From an uncultured Bacteroidota bacterium (GTDB lineage Bacteria > Bacteroidota > Bacteroidia > Chitinophagales > Chitinophagaceae), in contig CAIRYK010000087.1 of the NCBI GenBank assembly GCA_903882805.1, positions 1 to 64,000 of the forward strand: a DNA stretch of 64,000 nucleotides, given 5' to 3'. Positions 45,958-54,288 of this stretch are shown piece after piece. Position 1 is the stretch's first letter. The number at the start of each line of letters is the position of its first letter. Both the position numbers and the translations under genes were made by a program. Under the pieces are notes generated by a model that was not told where the DNA came from, searched no databases, and was given only the letters and a program-made list of their open reading frames with translations.

Positions 45958-46626
45958 ATGACACAGTTAGAGTTAGAAATACAGGCGGTAAAAGTAGAGG
46001 TAATGAGTATGTGGTATCTGGTAGAGTCGCAGTTGCAAAAAACACGCGCTGCCATACTCCACTTCGATCGCGACCTGGCCCGCGAGGTAGCCCTGAAAGA
46101 AAAAAGGGTAAACGCCTTTGAGCTAAAGCTGGATATGGACTGCGAAAACATTTTTGCGCTTTACTGCCCTGTGGCCGTAGACCTCAGGTTTTTGCTGGCC
46201 GTACTGAAAATAAACAACAATCTGGAGCGTATAGGCGATATTGCCGAGGGCATATCGAAATACATAATAGAGTCGGAAGACGACTTTGACAGGATGCTGG
46301 TGAAGAAAACCGAGCTCATGAAAATGTTTGACGATTGCATAAGCATACTGGGCGATACCCGTGTAGCCTTTGAAAAAGAAGACACCATACTGGCGCGCAG
46401 CATATTTAAGAAAGACGAAGTGCTGGACGAAATAAACCGCAATGCCATAGACCGCCTAACGGAGTGCATAAGCGAAGACGTAACCACCAGCCGCGATGCG
46501 CTATACATCCTCTCCATCATTCGCAAGCTGGAGCGCGTAGGCGACCAGGCCAAGAACATTGCCGAGGAAGTGATCTTTTACGTAGAAGCCAAAGTGCTGA
46601 AGCACCACCGCGATAACTTGAAATAG
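45958..46626 (+). CDS. phoU: Phosphate signalling protein PhoU
   Basis: 222 residues of two PhoU three-helix repeats. Metal-binding E/D-rich motifs occur as ERIGDIAEGISKYI near 85-98 and LERVGDQAKNIAEEVIFYVE near 195-213. PhoU links transporter state to the PhoR/PhoB pair, which is not in this window. Last gene of the pst operon, 171 bases after pstB and in the same direction. Confidence 0.93.
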   Translation: MTQLELEIQAVKVEVMSMWYLVESQLQKTRAAILHFDRDLAREVALKEKRVNAFELKLDMDCENIFALYCPVAVDLRFLLAVLKINNNLERIGDIAEGISKYIIESEDDFDRMLVKKTELMKMFDDCISILGDTRVAFEKEDTILARSIFKKDEVLDEINRNAIDRLTECISEDVTTSRDALYILSIIRKLERVGDQAKNIAEEVIFYVEAKVLKHHRDNLK

Positions 46627-46652
46627 AGCAGTTATCCATAACAGCATAGATG

Positions 46653-46697
46653 CATAATTGTAAGGGCGGACCACATAAGGCCGCCCTTACAATTATG
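46653..46697. terminator. Long hairpin after phoU
   Basis: Near-perfect 17-bp arms (CATAATTGTAAGGGCGG and its complement) with an 11-base loop. There is no strong T-run, so it may be a terminator, an mRNA-end stabiliser or a repeat unit. Confidence 0.55.
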
Positions 46698-46703
46698 GAT
46701 ATG

Positions 46704-46850
46704 TTATACCAAATCGATTAAAATTCGGCGCCAACGCATGTCATTGCGCCGCTAGGGGCTACAGGTTTGTAGCTGATTTATGCATTATTTATAGGCTGCG
46801 CCCCGTAGGGTCGCAACAATGTCCACATGGCGATTTTTAATGTCCAAACC
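46704..46850 (+). repeat. Dispersed intergenic repeat, family C (direct copy)
   Basis: ATTCGGCGCCAA, GTCATTGCGC, GGTTTGTAGC, GCGCCCCGTAGGGTCGCAAC and GGCGATTTTTAATGTCCAAA. The same string of motifs occurs in reverse complement at 61379-61525. Confidence 0.85.
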
Positions 46851-47539
46851 GTATTAAAAGCCTTATTGCCCCGTTAGCGGGCAACCCTGTTCGCGAATAG
46901 GATAGCATCTACGATGCACAGCATTACGTAATTGTGGATTACTACAAACGGGATAGCCACTACGTGGCAGACCATAGTACCAATTCCCCGCCTCTGCCTT
47001 TCAGCAGAACTTTTCGATATGTGTGGTGACGGTATGAACCAGTGTTATGTGATTAAGATTTGCCAACTTTTCAGAAAGTTTGCAAATCTCGGACGGGACT
47101 GGTGGGTGAGGCCCGCAACGGTATCACCCTTCGGCGGGGCTCAGGGAGACACCTAATAATTATTTTTTGCCACGAAAAAAACCATCAAGCCTATCCTACA
47201 ATCTTTTAATCAAGGTTCAGAACGCATTTTGCAGGTAGCGGCCCTACAGGGCGCAACGCAATTCAATACACAATTGCTACAAACCTTTGACTCCTAAGGG
47301 AGTCGCCCGCAACGGTATCACCCTTCGGCGGGGCTCAGGGAGAGCAGCCTTATTGCATTGTCAACTCAAAAATCATATGAGGTTAACCATAATCGTGAGC
47401 TAATAAAATGGGTGCAGACGAGCAAATCGGCCTATGCATCATTAAATTTTAGTTGCTGGCATACTATTTTTATCTATCGTAGCAAAGAAATTATTATTGA
47501 AAGTATAGCTGAATTGAGCTAAAAATTGGCTATTTGGTA
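46851..47539. other. Repeat-rich intergenic region upstream of the PEGA protein
   Basis: About 690 bases. It holds a family-A repeat (47040-47346) and a hairpin at 47057-47088 (GATTTGCCAACTTT / AAAGTTTGCAAATC). Open frames here are fragments of repeats. No gene recognised. Confidence 0.5.
47040..47346 (+). repeat. Dispersed intergenic repeat, family A (long copy)
   Basis: Two partial units: one with GCCCGCAACGGTATCACCC near 47110, one with AGGTAGCGGCCCTACAGGG and GACTCCTAAGGGAGTCGCCC near 47230-47320. The same arrangement recurs at 49970-50345. Confidence 0.8.
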
Positions 47540-47547
47540 TATTTTTG
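47540..47547 (+). promoter_or_regulatory. -7 promoter element of the PEGA protein
   Basis: TATTTTTG, 109 bases before the ATG at 47657, with a TTG at 47514-47516 giving a 23-base spacer. The long AT-rich leader is unexplained. Confidence 0.45.
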
Positions 47548-47656
47548 TACCGAATTCAATATTTCTATTATTTCTACCTTACCCATGCATTTATGTTATA
47601 TACATGGAGAAAAAACATTTTTGTTTACTTATTTAATTATCTAAATATACAGTTAC

Positions 47657-49504
47657 ATGGTTAGAAATTTTACGCTCTTGTTATGTGTTAGTTTTTGGGC
47701 AACTTTTTGCAATGCGCAAACAGAACAATCAAAGTCGATAGCAATTGGGAAAACCTGTGAAGTGAGCACCAATCATGCCGATTGCGATGTGGTAGAATTG
47801 CACATTGGAGGTAGCGGTAATAGCGAAAAAGTGGTGACCCATAACGGTCATTATACCCTTAAAAAAATTGATGAACCTGTTACGCTCGAGTTTAGGAAAC
47901 CTGGCTATGCTTCAGTGCGTCGCACTTTTGTAAGAGATAACAAAGCTGGCGTAGACAATTTTGAAGTAGATCTGATAGACAGGGTAGTAACCGTGAATAC
48001 CAATCTGGCAGATGCAAAAATATTTGCTAATGGAGCAGAGTTGGGCGTGCAGCCCAGAGAAGTGGTAATACCGCAGGGTAAATCGGTGACCGTAGAGGTA
48101 AAAAAACCTGGTTTCCAAACACAGCAAATGATTTACTACAATATAGCTGGTCAGGAACAACCCGAGTTAAGTCATTTTTTCACAATGGAGAATCGACTAG
48201 TACAAATCAAAGCCGATCCAGCTGATGCTGAAATATATGCTGAACATAAAAAACTGGGTCAGGGCACTGCTGACATTATTATCAACAAGGGGCAGTGTGT
48301 AGATGTTCAGGTAGAGAGACAAGGCTTTGTCTCAGTAAAAAAGATCTACTGCAACCGCGAAAACGCAGCGCCAATACCGCTTACCGAAGAGATAAAACTG
48401 AAAGACAGGGTTATCACCATAAATGCATTTCCCTCTGATGCGAAGATTTTTGTAAACAACGCCGAGCAAGGCACCACGCCGCAAAGCATAACCATAACTC
48501 AGGGCCAGTCGGTAACTGTTGAAGTGAAGAAGCCAGGTTATCGTACACAAACAACGACCTACTACAATATGCCCGGTCAGGATTTGCCTGAACAAAGTAT
48601 ACTGGTAAAGCTGGAAGACAGGCTGGTAGCCGTTAAAACATCGCCTGCAGACGCAGCAATACTTGTAGATGGGAAAAAAATAGGAGAGGGCAGCGCCGAT
48701 GTAATAATAAAGAAAAACGCCTGCGTTAACGTATCTGTAGAGCGTCAGGGGTTTGTTTCTGGTAGCGCCTCCTACTGCAATAAGGACAACGAGCGCGAAC
48801 CGCCGACCAATGACGAAATAAAGTTAAGAGATAGGATTGCTCAATTTAACATACAACCTGAAGGCGCATCTATTTTTGTAGATGGGCGTGAAGTAGGCAA
48901 AGGCAGTACAAGTGTAAAAGTACCTTTTGGCAGATGTGTAGAAGTGGTAACCAAATTATCCGGTTATGCTACAGAGCGTTGGGAGCTATGCAATAAGGAC
49001 GACGCAAACGTGGAGTCTAATTATAGCGGAGTAATGTCGGCAACCTATCCTGTGACGCTGGTGAAAGACGAAGCCTATACGCAGTCGGAAGAAAGCGATA
49101 AGGCAAATAAGAATTTCAATATCTATGTGAACAGCAAAACGACTGAAACTGATGCCTGGAAAAAAATTGCCAGCATAGTGCAGGGTGCATTTGATGAAAT
49201 TGAAAAAATTGACCCTACCACTGGATATTTGAAAACAAACTGGGTGCCATCTGAAGTGCTCAATTCTAATAAACAACCGCAAATCATCCGTACGCGCTTA
49301 ATCATTACCAGCGGCGGAACCACTCCACTGGTATATAATGTGAAAATTCAGAGTGAGATTTCAAAACTGGATGCTGAATGTATCAAAGCAAGCGTTAGCA
49401 ATAAAGTACCGCCTATAAACCGCGATGATTGCTTCGAGCCATTTCCGAGACTTTGGCGTAAGTACAGCGACCTGATACAGGAGCTGCAACGCAGACTACA
49501 ATAG
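47657..49504 (+). CDS. Secreted protein with five PEGA-type repeats
   Basis: 615 residues with signal peptide MVRNFTLLLCVSFWATFCNAQ. Five ~65-residue beta-rich PEGA-type modules run from ~105 to ~455, in alternating types: A repeats (DAKIFANGAELGVQP...VTVEVKKPGF) and B repeats (DAEIYAEHKKLGQGTAD...VDVQVERQGFVSVKKIYCN), then a fifth diverged copy. Each ends with a YYN or YCN-like turn. The C-terminal ~150 residues are unlike PEGA and have helical KKIASIVQGAFDEIEKI. PEGA modules occur in surface and envelope proteins. Ligand unknown. Single-gene unit with its own terminator. Confidence 0.82.
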   Translation: MVRNFTLLLCVSFWATFCNAQTEQSKSIAIGKTCEVSTNHADCDVVELHIGGSGNSEKVVTHNGHYTLKKIDEPVTLEFRKPGYASVRRTFVRDNKAGVDNFEVDLIDRVVTVNTNLADAKIFANGAELGVQPREVVIPQGKSVTVEVKKPGFQTQQMIYYNIAGQEQPELSHFFTMENRLVQIKADPADAEIYAEHKKLGQGTADIIINKGQCVDVQVERQGFVSVKKIYCNRENAAPIPLTEEIKLKDRVITINAFPSDAKIFVNNAEQGTTPQSITITQGQSVTVEVKKPGYRTQTTTYYNMPGQDLPEQSILVKLEDRLVAVKTSPADAAILVDGKKIGEGSADVIIKKNACVNVSVERQGFVSGSASYCNKDNEREPPTNDEIKLRDRIAQFNIQPEGASIFVDGREVGKGSTSVKVPFGRCVEVVTKLSGYATERWELCNKDDANVESNYSGVMSATYPVTLVKDEAYTQSEESDKANKNFNIYVNSKTTETDAWKKIASIVQGAFDEIEKIDPTTGYLKTNWVPSEVLNSNKQPQIIRTRLIITSGGTTPLVYNVKIQSEISKLDAECIKASVSNKVPPINRDDCFEPFPRLWRKYSDLIQELQRRLQ

Positions 49505-49528
49505 TATTGGTGATAGTGAATAGTTTTT

Positions 49529-49555
49529 GAGCCACTCTACAGTGGCTCTTTTTTT
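49529..49555 (+). terminator. Rho-independent terminator of the PEGA gene
   Basis: Stem GAGCCACT / AGTGGCTC with a CTAC loop, followed by seven T's, 25 bases past the stop. Confidence 0.9.
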
Positions 49556-49699
49556 GTATTCATTCGTGGGTTGGTAATTATCCTTTGAGGTTATTTGAGG
49601 AGCAAGAGTTATAAAATTTATTTATACCATTTAAACTTTATAAATCGGCATACTATTATCGAATATTCGCTACTCAATTTTATTGTAATTCGTACTTAG

Positions 49700-49925
49700 A
49701 CCGATTGCGTAGCCGGAGGTGAAGCCTCCTGTTATTAGTAAAATGTGGTTCAACTCCGAAAGAGTTATATGTGCTATTATACTACAAATCCATATAAATC
49801 CTTCACATTCAACACATTCTGGGTTGGAGTGTTTGAAATTCCTTACCCGGGATACTCCCGGGGCTATGCATATTAAAGCCCATTCGGGCTTTCCTCAGCA
49901 AAGCAATGGCAGTGGACAAGTGCAC
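49700..49925 (+). repeat. Dispersed intergenic hairpin repeat (family B)
   Basis: A chain of short stems: GGAGGTGAAGCCTCC (49715-49729), AACTC-CGAAA-GAGTT (49752-49766), CCCGGG-ATACT-CCCGGG (49846-49862) and AAAGCCC-ATTC-GGGCTTT (49875-49892). The same order of palindromes appears at 57954-58036 and partly at 31933-31990. Confidence 0.75.
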
Positions 49926-49969
49926 GCTTGTTAGTTTGCCAATGTATGTCGAAAAATGAACTCTTATTG

Positions 49970-50345
49970 GTATAAGATTTGCCAACTTTTCAAAAAGTTT
50001 GCAAATCTCGGGCGGGACTGGCGGGTGAGGCCCGCAACGGTATCACCCTTCGGCGGGGCTCAGGGCGACCTATTAAATAAAAATTGAAACAACGATCAAG
50101 CCCATCCAACAATCAAAAAAATCAAGGTTCAGAACACATTTTGAGGTAGCGACCCTGGGACGCAACGCAATTCAATACACAATTGCTACAAACCTTTGAC
50201 TCCTAACGGAGTCGCCAGCAACGGTATCACCCTTCGGTGGGGCTCAGGGAGACCTATTAAATAAAAATTGAAAAACCATCGAGCCCATCCTACCATCAAA
50301 AAAATCAAGGTTCAGAAAGTAGCGGTACTTAGGGAGACTTGCTAA
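49970..50345 (+). repeat. Dispersed intergenic repeat, family A (two tandem units)
   Basis: Parallels 47040-47346, with the same hairpin (49976-50007) and the same GCAACGGTATCACCCTTCGG strings near 50035 and 50220. A further partial unit ends near 50340. Confidence 0.8.
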
Positions 50346-50414
50346 TTATTTTTTGCCATAACAAAATCCGTAGTGCGAAAACGCACCTTCGGCTAAATCA
50401 GCGGTTCAGACAAT

Positions 50415-50972
50415 TTAGTCAGCCGGGCGTTTTGAAGTCCATTCGCTGCGGAGCATGCCGGCTATTACGGTATCGTCGGGCATACCGTTGCGGAGGGTGC
50501 TCTGGCGAATGACGCCTTCTATGGTAAAACCCAGCAGGCGGGGAAGACTTGCGCTGCGCTTGTTGGCGGGCACAAAATGTATTTCCAGCTTGTTGAGGCT
50601 CAGCTTATCGAATAAAAAGTCTATAAACTTGATCAGGCTACGCCTTACAATGCCCTTGCCTTCAAAGTCGGTGGCTATCCAGTAGCCTATCTGGGCGCGT
50701 TTCAGGTCGTGTTGCCATTCGCGCATACCCAGTCCGCCTATTACCTGGCCATTGTAAAAGATACCCATATCCAGCCCTTCCTGACACTCGAGCCGCTGTA
50801 GCGACTGCTCTATAAACTGCTGCGAGTGCGCGGGTCGGGTAGTGGCGTCTACCCATGCCAGCCACGGGTGCAGGCGTGGGCGCGAGTCGTCGATAGCCGT
50901 AAACAATGCTGCGGCATCGGCGGGTTTGTAAGAGCGCAACATGATGTTTTCGTCTACCTCTATCGTCACCAT
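50415..50972 (-). CDS. RimJ/RimL-type GNAT N-acetyltransferase
   Basis: 185 residues. GNAT core with MLRSYKPADAAALFTAIDDSRPRLHPWLAWVD, NGQVIGGLGMREW, AQIGYWIATDFEGKGIVRRSLIKFIDFLF (acetyl-CoA loop FEGKGIV) and KLEIHFVPANKRSASLPRLLGFTIEGVIRQ, the order typical of ribosomal-protein serine/alanine acetyltransferases. The actual substrate is unknown. It follows lpxD in the same direction with a three-base gap, so it is part of that transcript. Confidence 0.85.
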   Translation of the reverse strand: MVTIEVDENIMLRSYKPADAAALFTAIDDSRPRLHPWLAWVDATTRPAHSQQFIEQSLQRLECQEGLDMGIFYNGQVIGGLGMREWQHDLKRAQIGYWIATDFEGKGIVRRSLIKFIDFLFDKLSLNKLEIHFVPANKRSASLPRLLGFTIEGVIRQSTLRNGMPDDTVIAGMLRSEWTSKRPAD

Positions 50973-50975
50973 CAG

Positions 50976-51935
50976 TTATTGCAGGTCGTTTTTGGATTTG
51001 GTTACTCTGTCCCACAGTTCGGGTATGCGTTTTATCCAGGCCAGCTCTTTCATCTTGGCTTTAGCCTCGGCCACGGGCGAGCCAAAGTATACCTTGCCGC
51101 CTTCCAGGCTTGCGGGTATGCCGCTCTGCGCCAGCGCCACTGCGCCCTTGCCTATGGTCAGGTCTTTGTTTACGCCCACCTGGCCCCACAGTATTACTTC
51201 GTCTTCTATAATGGCTTTGCCGCCTATGCCCACCTGGGCTGCAAACAGGCAGTTGGCGCCTATCACCGCGCCATGGCCTATGTGTATATGGTTGTCCAGT
51301 TTTGTGCCGCGGCCTATTATGGTGTCGCCGCTCACGCCTTTGTCTATGGTGGTGGCAGCGCCTACTTCTACATTGTCTTCTATTATCACGCGGCCGCAGC
51401 TCTCCATTTTATCATACTGCACTGTGCGGTCTTTACGGCGTTTGAAGTAGAAGGCATCGGCGCCTATTACTACGCCGGCATGTATAATCACATTGTCGCC
51501 TATTATGGTGTGGTCGTAAATAGTAACATTTGGGTGAATGAGGCAGTTGTCGCCTATGCGCACATTATTACCTATAAACACACCGGGTTGTATGTGAGTG
51601 CCTTCGCCTATCACCGCCGTGTCGCTGATCATTTTGTAAGACGGCTGAAATGGACGAAAGCGGGTAACGATTTTTACATAAGCCGAAAACGGATCGGCGG
51701 TAATGAGCAGCGTTTTACCGGGGGGGCAGGGTACTTCTTTGTTGATGATGATAACCGTAGCCGCCGATTGCAAACAGGCGTTGTAATACTTTTCGTGATC
51801 TACAAACGAGATATCGCCGGGGGTAACCTTATGAATCTCGTTGATGCCTGTGGCCAACTGTTGAGTATCGCCTACCAATGCCGCTCCCGTAAAATCAGCA
51901 ATCCATTGCACTGCAACAGGCTGTTCAAATCGCAT
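50976..51935 (-). CDS. lpxD: UDP-3-O-acylglucosamine N-acyltransferase (LpxD-like)
   Basis: 319 residues from MRFEQPVAVQWIADFTGA. Third step of lipid A synthesis: adds the N-acyl chain to UDP-3-O-acyl-glucosamine. The N-terminal uridine-binding domain has NEIHKVTPGDISFVDHEKYYN. A left-handed hexapeptide helix follows (~100-270), and the likely catalytic His is in HIHIGHGAVIGANCLFAAQVGIGG. The promoter at 51954-51961 excludes the frame starting seven codons earlier. Bacteroidota often carry a second LpxD; which one this is cannot be judged. Confidence 0.88.
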   Translation of the reverse strand: MRFEQPVAVQWIADFTGAALVGDTQQLATGINEIHKVTPGDISFVDHEKYYNACLQSAATVIIINKEVPCPPGKTLLITADPFSAYVKIVTRFRPFQPSYKMISDTAVIGEGTHIQPGVFIGNNVRIGDNCLIHPNVTIYDHTIIGDNVIIHAGVVIGADAFYFKRRKDRTVQYDKMESCGRVIIEDNVEVGAATTIDKGVSGDTIIGRGTKLDNHIHIGHGAVIGANCLFAAQVGIGGKAIIEDEVILWGQVGVNKDLTIGKGAVALAQSGIPASLEGGKVYFGSPVAEAKAKMKELAWIKRIPELWDRVTKSKNDLQ

Positions 51936-51953
51936 ACGCTCTAAAATTTGAAA

Positions 51954-51961
51954 CAAAAATA
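51954..51961 (-). promoter_or_regulatory. -7 promoter element of lpxD
   Basis: The minus strand reads TATTTTTG, 19 bases before the ATG at 51935. The longer frame's start at 51956 falls inside it. Confidence 0.55.
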
Positions 51962-52319
51962 CAACATTGCCAGAGCGCTTTTGCAGGAGCAGGGTTAAAA
52001 GTTGGCAACTATCGCAAAATGGCCGCCGGTAGTGGTAGCATAGCGCAGTTACAAACTGAGTATTGACTATTCTTAAATAGGAACCCGCGCCGCCAACATA
52101 GCTACAATCTATGGCGCGGTTGTTGCCTTACAGGTGCCATAAGAAAATACTGAGCAATGCTAAAACTCACTCATAGAAACATTTTAGTGTTTGGTGAATA
52201 TATAACTGCAGTATTTTAAGGGCATTTTAATAGCCGTGCAGCTCAACGGTAGTCACAACAATGTCATAAAAATGGTAGATTTACTTTTGGCGTAATCTAT
52301 TAGTTATCAATGATATACT
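51962..52319. other. Divergent intergenic region, no gene recognised
   Basis: About 360 bases between the lpxD promoter and the small membrane-peptide gene. There is no repeat copy or structured RNA that I recognise. Confidence 0.4.
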
Positions 52320-52349
52320 TTTGAAAGTTAGTTTTTTAACCTACATTTG
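52320..52349 (+). promoter_or_regulatory. Near-consensus promoter of the 38-residue peptide
   Basis: -33 TTTG (52320-52323), 18-base spacer, -7 TACATTTG (52342-52349), and the ATG at 52355. One of the best Bacteroidota promoters in the window; the mRNA would be nearly leaderless. Confidence 0.65.
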
Positions 52350-52354
52350 TTGCA

Positions 52355-52471
52355 ATGAAAATAAGGTCTACCTATAATAAATACAATAACCCCGACACTA
52401 CTACTTATATATTAGTAGGTTTTGTGTTGCTTGTTGTGTTGCTTGGCGCGCTGCGCATTGTGTTAATTTAA
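52355..52471 (+). CDS. 38-residue single-pass membrane peptide
   Basis: Encodes MKIRSTYNKYNNPDTTTY followed by a 19-residue hydrophobic stretch (ILVGFVLLVVLLGALRIVL) ending at the C-terminus. A polar N-terminal part with one TM helix is typical of small inner-membrane proteins. Support for being real: a near-consensus promoter immediately before the ATG and a normal stop. No homologue is recalled. It lies 115 bases before the porin-imelysin operon and may be independent of it. Confidence 0.55.
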   Translation: MKIRSTYNKYNNPDTTTYILVGFVLLVVLLGALRIVLI

Positions 52472-52586
52472 TTCTTCGCCCCGGCTATCTGCAATTACCA
52501 TTTCTGTAAATAACCTTTCCCGTTTGTGTAACTACTGCATTGCGCAGGTTTGTAAATTGCACCCTTTTTAGCAAGGACTTTTTACT

Positions 52587-53852
52587 ATGCGCAAAACTTT
52601 ACTGTTACTATCTTTTGGTCTTATCACAACATCGGCGGCATTTGCACAGCAAAAACGCATTACACCCACACAAACGGCGGCGCAACAGCTTATAGCCAGC
52701 ACCGGCGAAGACAGTCTGAACTCCTATGGGGGCAACAGATCGCGTACGGTTATATCGGGCTATGGCGAGGCGCAGTATCAGCGCGACTTCAATCGCGAAA
52801 CTGCAGAGGCCAATCTGCGCCGGGCGGTGTTGTTTGTAGGGCATCAGTTTACAGGGCGCATAGCGTTTTTCTCTGAGCTGGAAATTGAAGATGGCAAAGT
52901 AGAAGGCGGCGGACTGCATGGCGAGGTGGCTATGGAGCAGGCATATATGAAATTCAGCCTCAACCCGCGCCAGTATATTGTGGCAGGGCTGTTTTTGCCG
53001 CGTATAGGCATTGTAAACGAAAACCACCTGCCCATCAACTTTAATGGTATGGAACGGCCTATGGTAGAACAAATGGTGATACCCTCTACCTGGCGCGAGA
53101 TAGGCGTGGGCTTTTACGGACAAACTACTGTAATGCCCCTTACCTATAGCGTAGCGCTGGTAAATGGGCTGAACAATGCGGGCTTTGAGCATGGCACAGG
53201 CTTTGAAGGGGGTAGGGCAGAAGGCCAGCTTGGCGGCGCCAACAACCTGGCGGTAACCGCCGCTGTGCAGTATTTTGCCGGCAATTGGAAATTTCAGGTG
53301 TCGGGCTATATGGGCGGTACAACTCCGCTTGCCAAAAAAGCCGCCGACTCGCTGCAACTGGAATCGGGCCCTATGGGAGCGCCGCTGTATCTGGCAGAGG
53401 CCGATGTGCAATACAGCAACAATGGACTCTCGTTTAAGGCGCTGGGCTGCAACGTGAATCTGCCGCAGGCGCAGAGCATAAACCGCGCCTACGACCTCAA
53501 TACCTTTAGCCAGATGTATGGCTGGTATGGAGAGCTGGGCTACAACCTGCTGAACTTTGCCAAGAAACCTAAATGGCAAACCAAACAACTAAACGTGTTT
53601 GCGAGATATGAAATGATGGACCTAAATGCGCAAATACCCACCGATGGCATTGCCGACGGCACGCTGCGCCAAAGCCATCTTATAGCGGGCGTGGGCTACT
53701 TTCCGATACCGCATGTAGTGATAAAAGCCGATGTGCGCCTGCTGAACACCGGAGAACAAAACAGCGCGCTGATTGTAAACCCAACGCCCAATGCTGCACC
53801 CTACAAACAAACCAATACTTTTCTGAACATAGGTATCGGTTACTCTTTCTAA
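52587..53852 (+). CDS. Outer membrane porin-like protein
   Basis: 421 residues with signal peptide MRKTLLLLSFGLITTSAAFAQ. The mature part is beta-barrel-like with alternating aromatic residues: VISGYGEAQYQRDF, GRIAFFSELEIEDGK, MKFSLNPRQYIVAGLFLPRIGIVNENHLP, and a C-terminal NTFLNIGIGYSF ending in Phe. It resembles phosphate/selective-type porins of Bacteroidota, but the substrate is not clear. First gene of a four-gene operon with Rieske, imelysin and DHOR genes (two-base gap to the next). Confidence 0.8.
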   Translation: MRKTLLLLSFGLITTSAAFAQQKRITPTQTAAQQLIASTGEDSLNSYGGNRSRTVISGYGEAQYQRDFNRETAEANLRRAVLFVGHQFTGRIAFFSELEIEDGKVEGGGLHGEVAMEQAYMKFSLNPRQYIVAGLFLPRIGIVNENHLPINFNGMERPMVEQMVIPSTWREIGVGFYGQTTVMPLTYSVALVNGLNNAGFEHGTGFEGGRAEGQLGGANNLAVTAAVQYFAGNWKFQVSGYMGGTTPLAKKAADSLQLESGPMGAPLYLAEADVQYSNNGLSFKALGCNVNLPQAQSINRAYDLNTFSQMYGWYGELGYNLLNFAKKPKWQTKQLNVFARYEMMDLNAQIPTDGIADGTLRQSHLIAGVGYFPIPHVVIKADVRLLNTGEQNSALIVNPTPNAAPYKQTNTFLNIGIGYSF

Positions 53853-53854
53853 CC

Positions 53855-54283
53855 ATGAAACGAATAGACTTTATAAAAGGATCTTGCGGCATGTGCATAG
53901 CGCTTAGTTCAGGCTTTGTGCTCAACTCGCTGCTGTCGGGCTGCAAAACGCCGCTGGGCGTAATAAAAACAAAGTCGGACAACGACGTGGTGACCGTGCC
54001 GCTTACCGAATTTGAGAAGGGCGATTACAAACTGGTGCGCGTAAGCAATTACGACTACGACCTGGCGATACAAAAAAAGCCCGACGGTACGTTCGACACA
54101 CTGGTACTGGAATGCACACATGCCGGCCAGCCGGTAACAAAAACTGGCAACACCTACTACTGCACGCTTCATGGCAGCGTGTTTAGCCACGAAGGAAAAG
54201 TAATGAAAGGACCCGCCGAGCGCGATTTAAGAAAACTTGCATCTACCGTAAGCAAAGACGTGCTTACCATAAAACTAAGATAA
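53855..54283 (+). CDS. Rieske [2Fe-2S] lipoprotein-like protein
   Basis: 142 residues. The N-terminal MKRIDFIKGSCGMCIALSSGFVLNSLLSGCKT has a Tat-like/lipobox character. The cluster motifs are CTHAG (C-x-H) and YYCTLHGSVF (C-x-x-H). The spacing of 13 residues between them is shorter than usual for Rieske proteins, and the disulfide Cys pair is missing. An electron-transfer role in the periplasm is expected. Two bases after the porin and five before the imelysin gene, so in the same operon. Confidence 0.82.
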   Translation: MKRIDFIKGSCGMCIALSSGFVLNSLLSGCKTPLGVIKTKSDNDVVTVPLTEFEKGDYKLVRVSNYDYDLAIQKKPDGTFDTLVLECTHAGQPVTKTGNTYYCTLHGSVFSHEGKVMKGPAERDLRKLASTVSKDVLTIKLR

Positions 54284-54288
54284 CCCAA

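Noticed and set aside
46932-47156. 74-codon + strand open frame
   Set aside because: Built from repeat sequence shared with 49970-50075; no independent coding signal.
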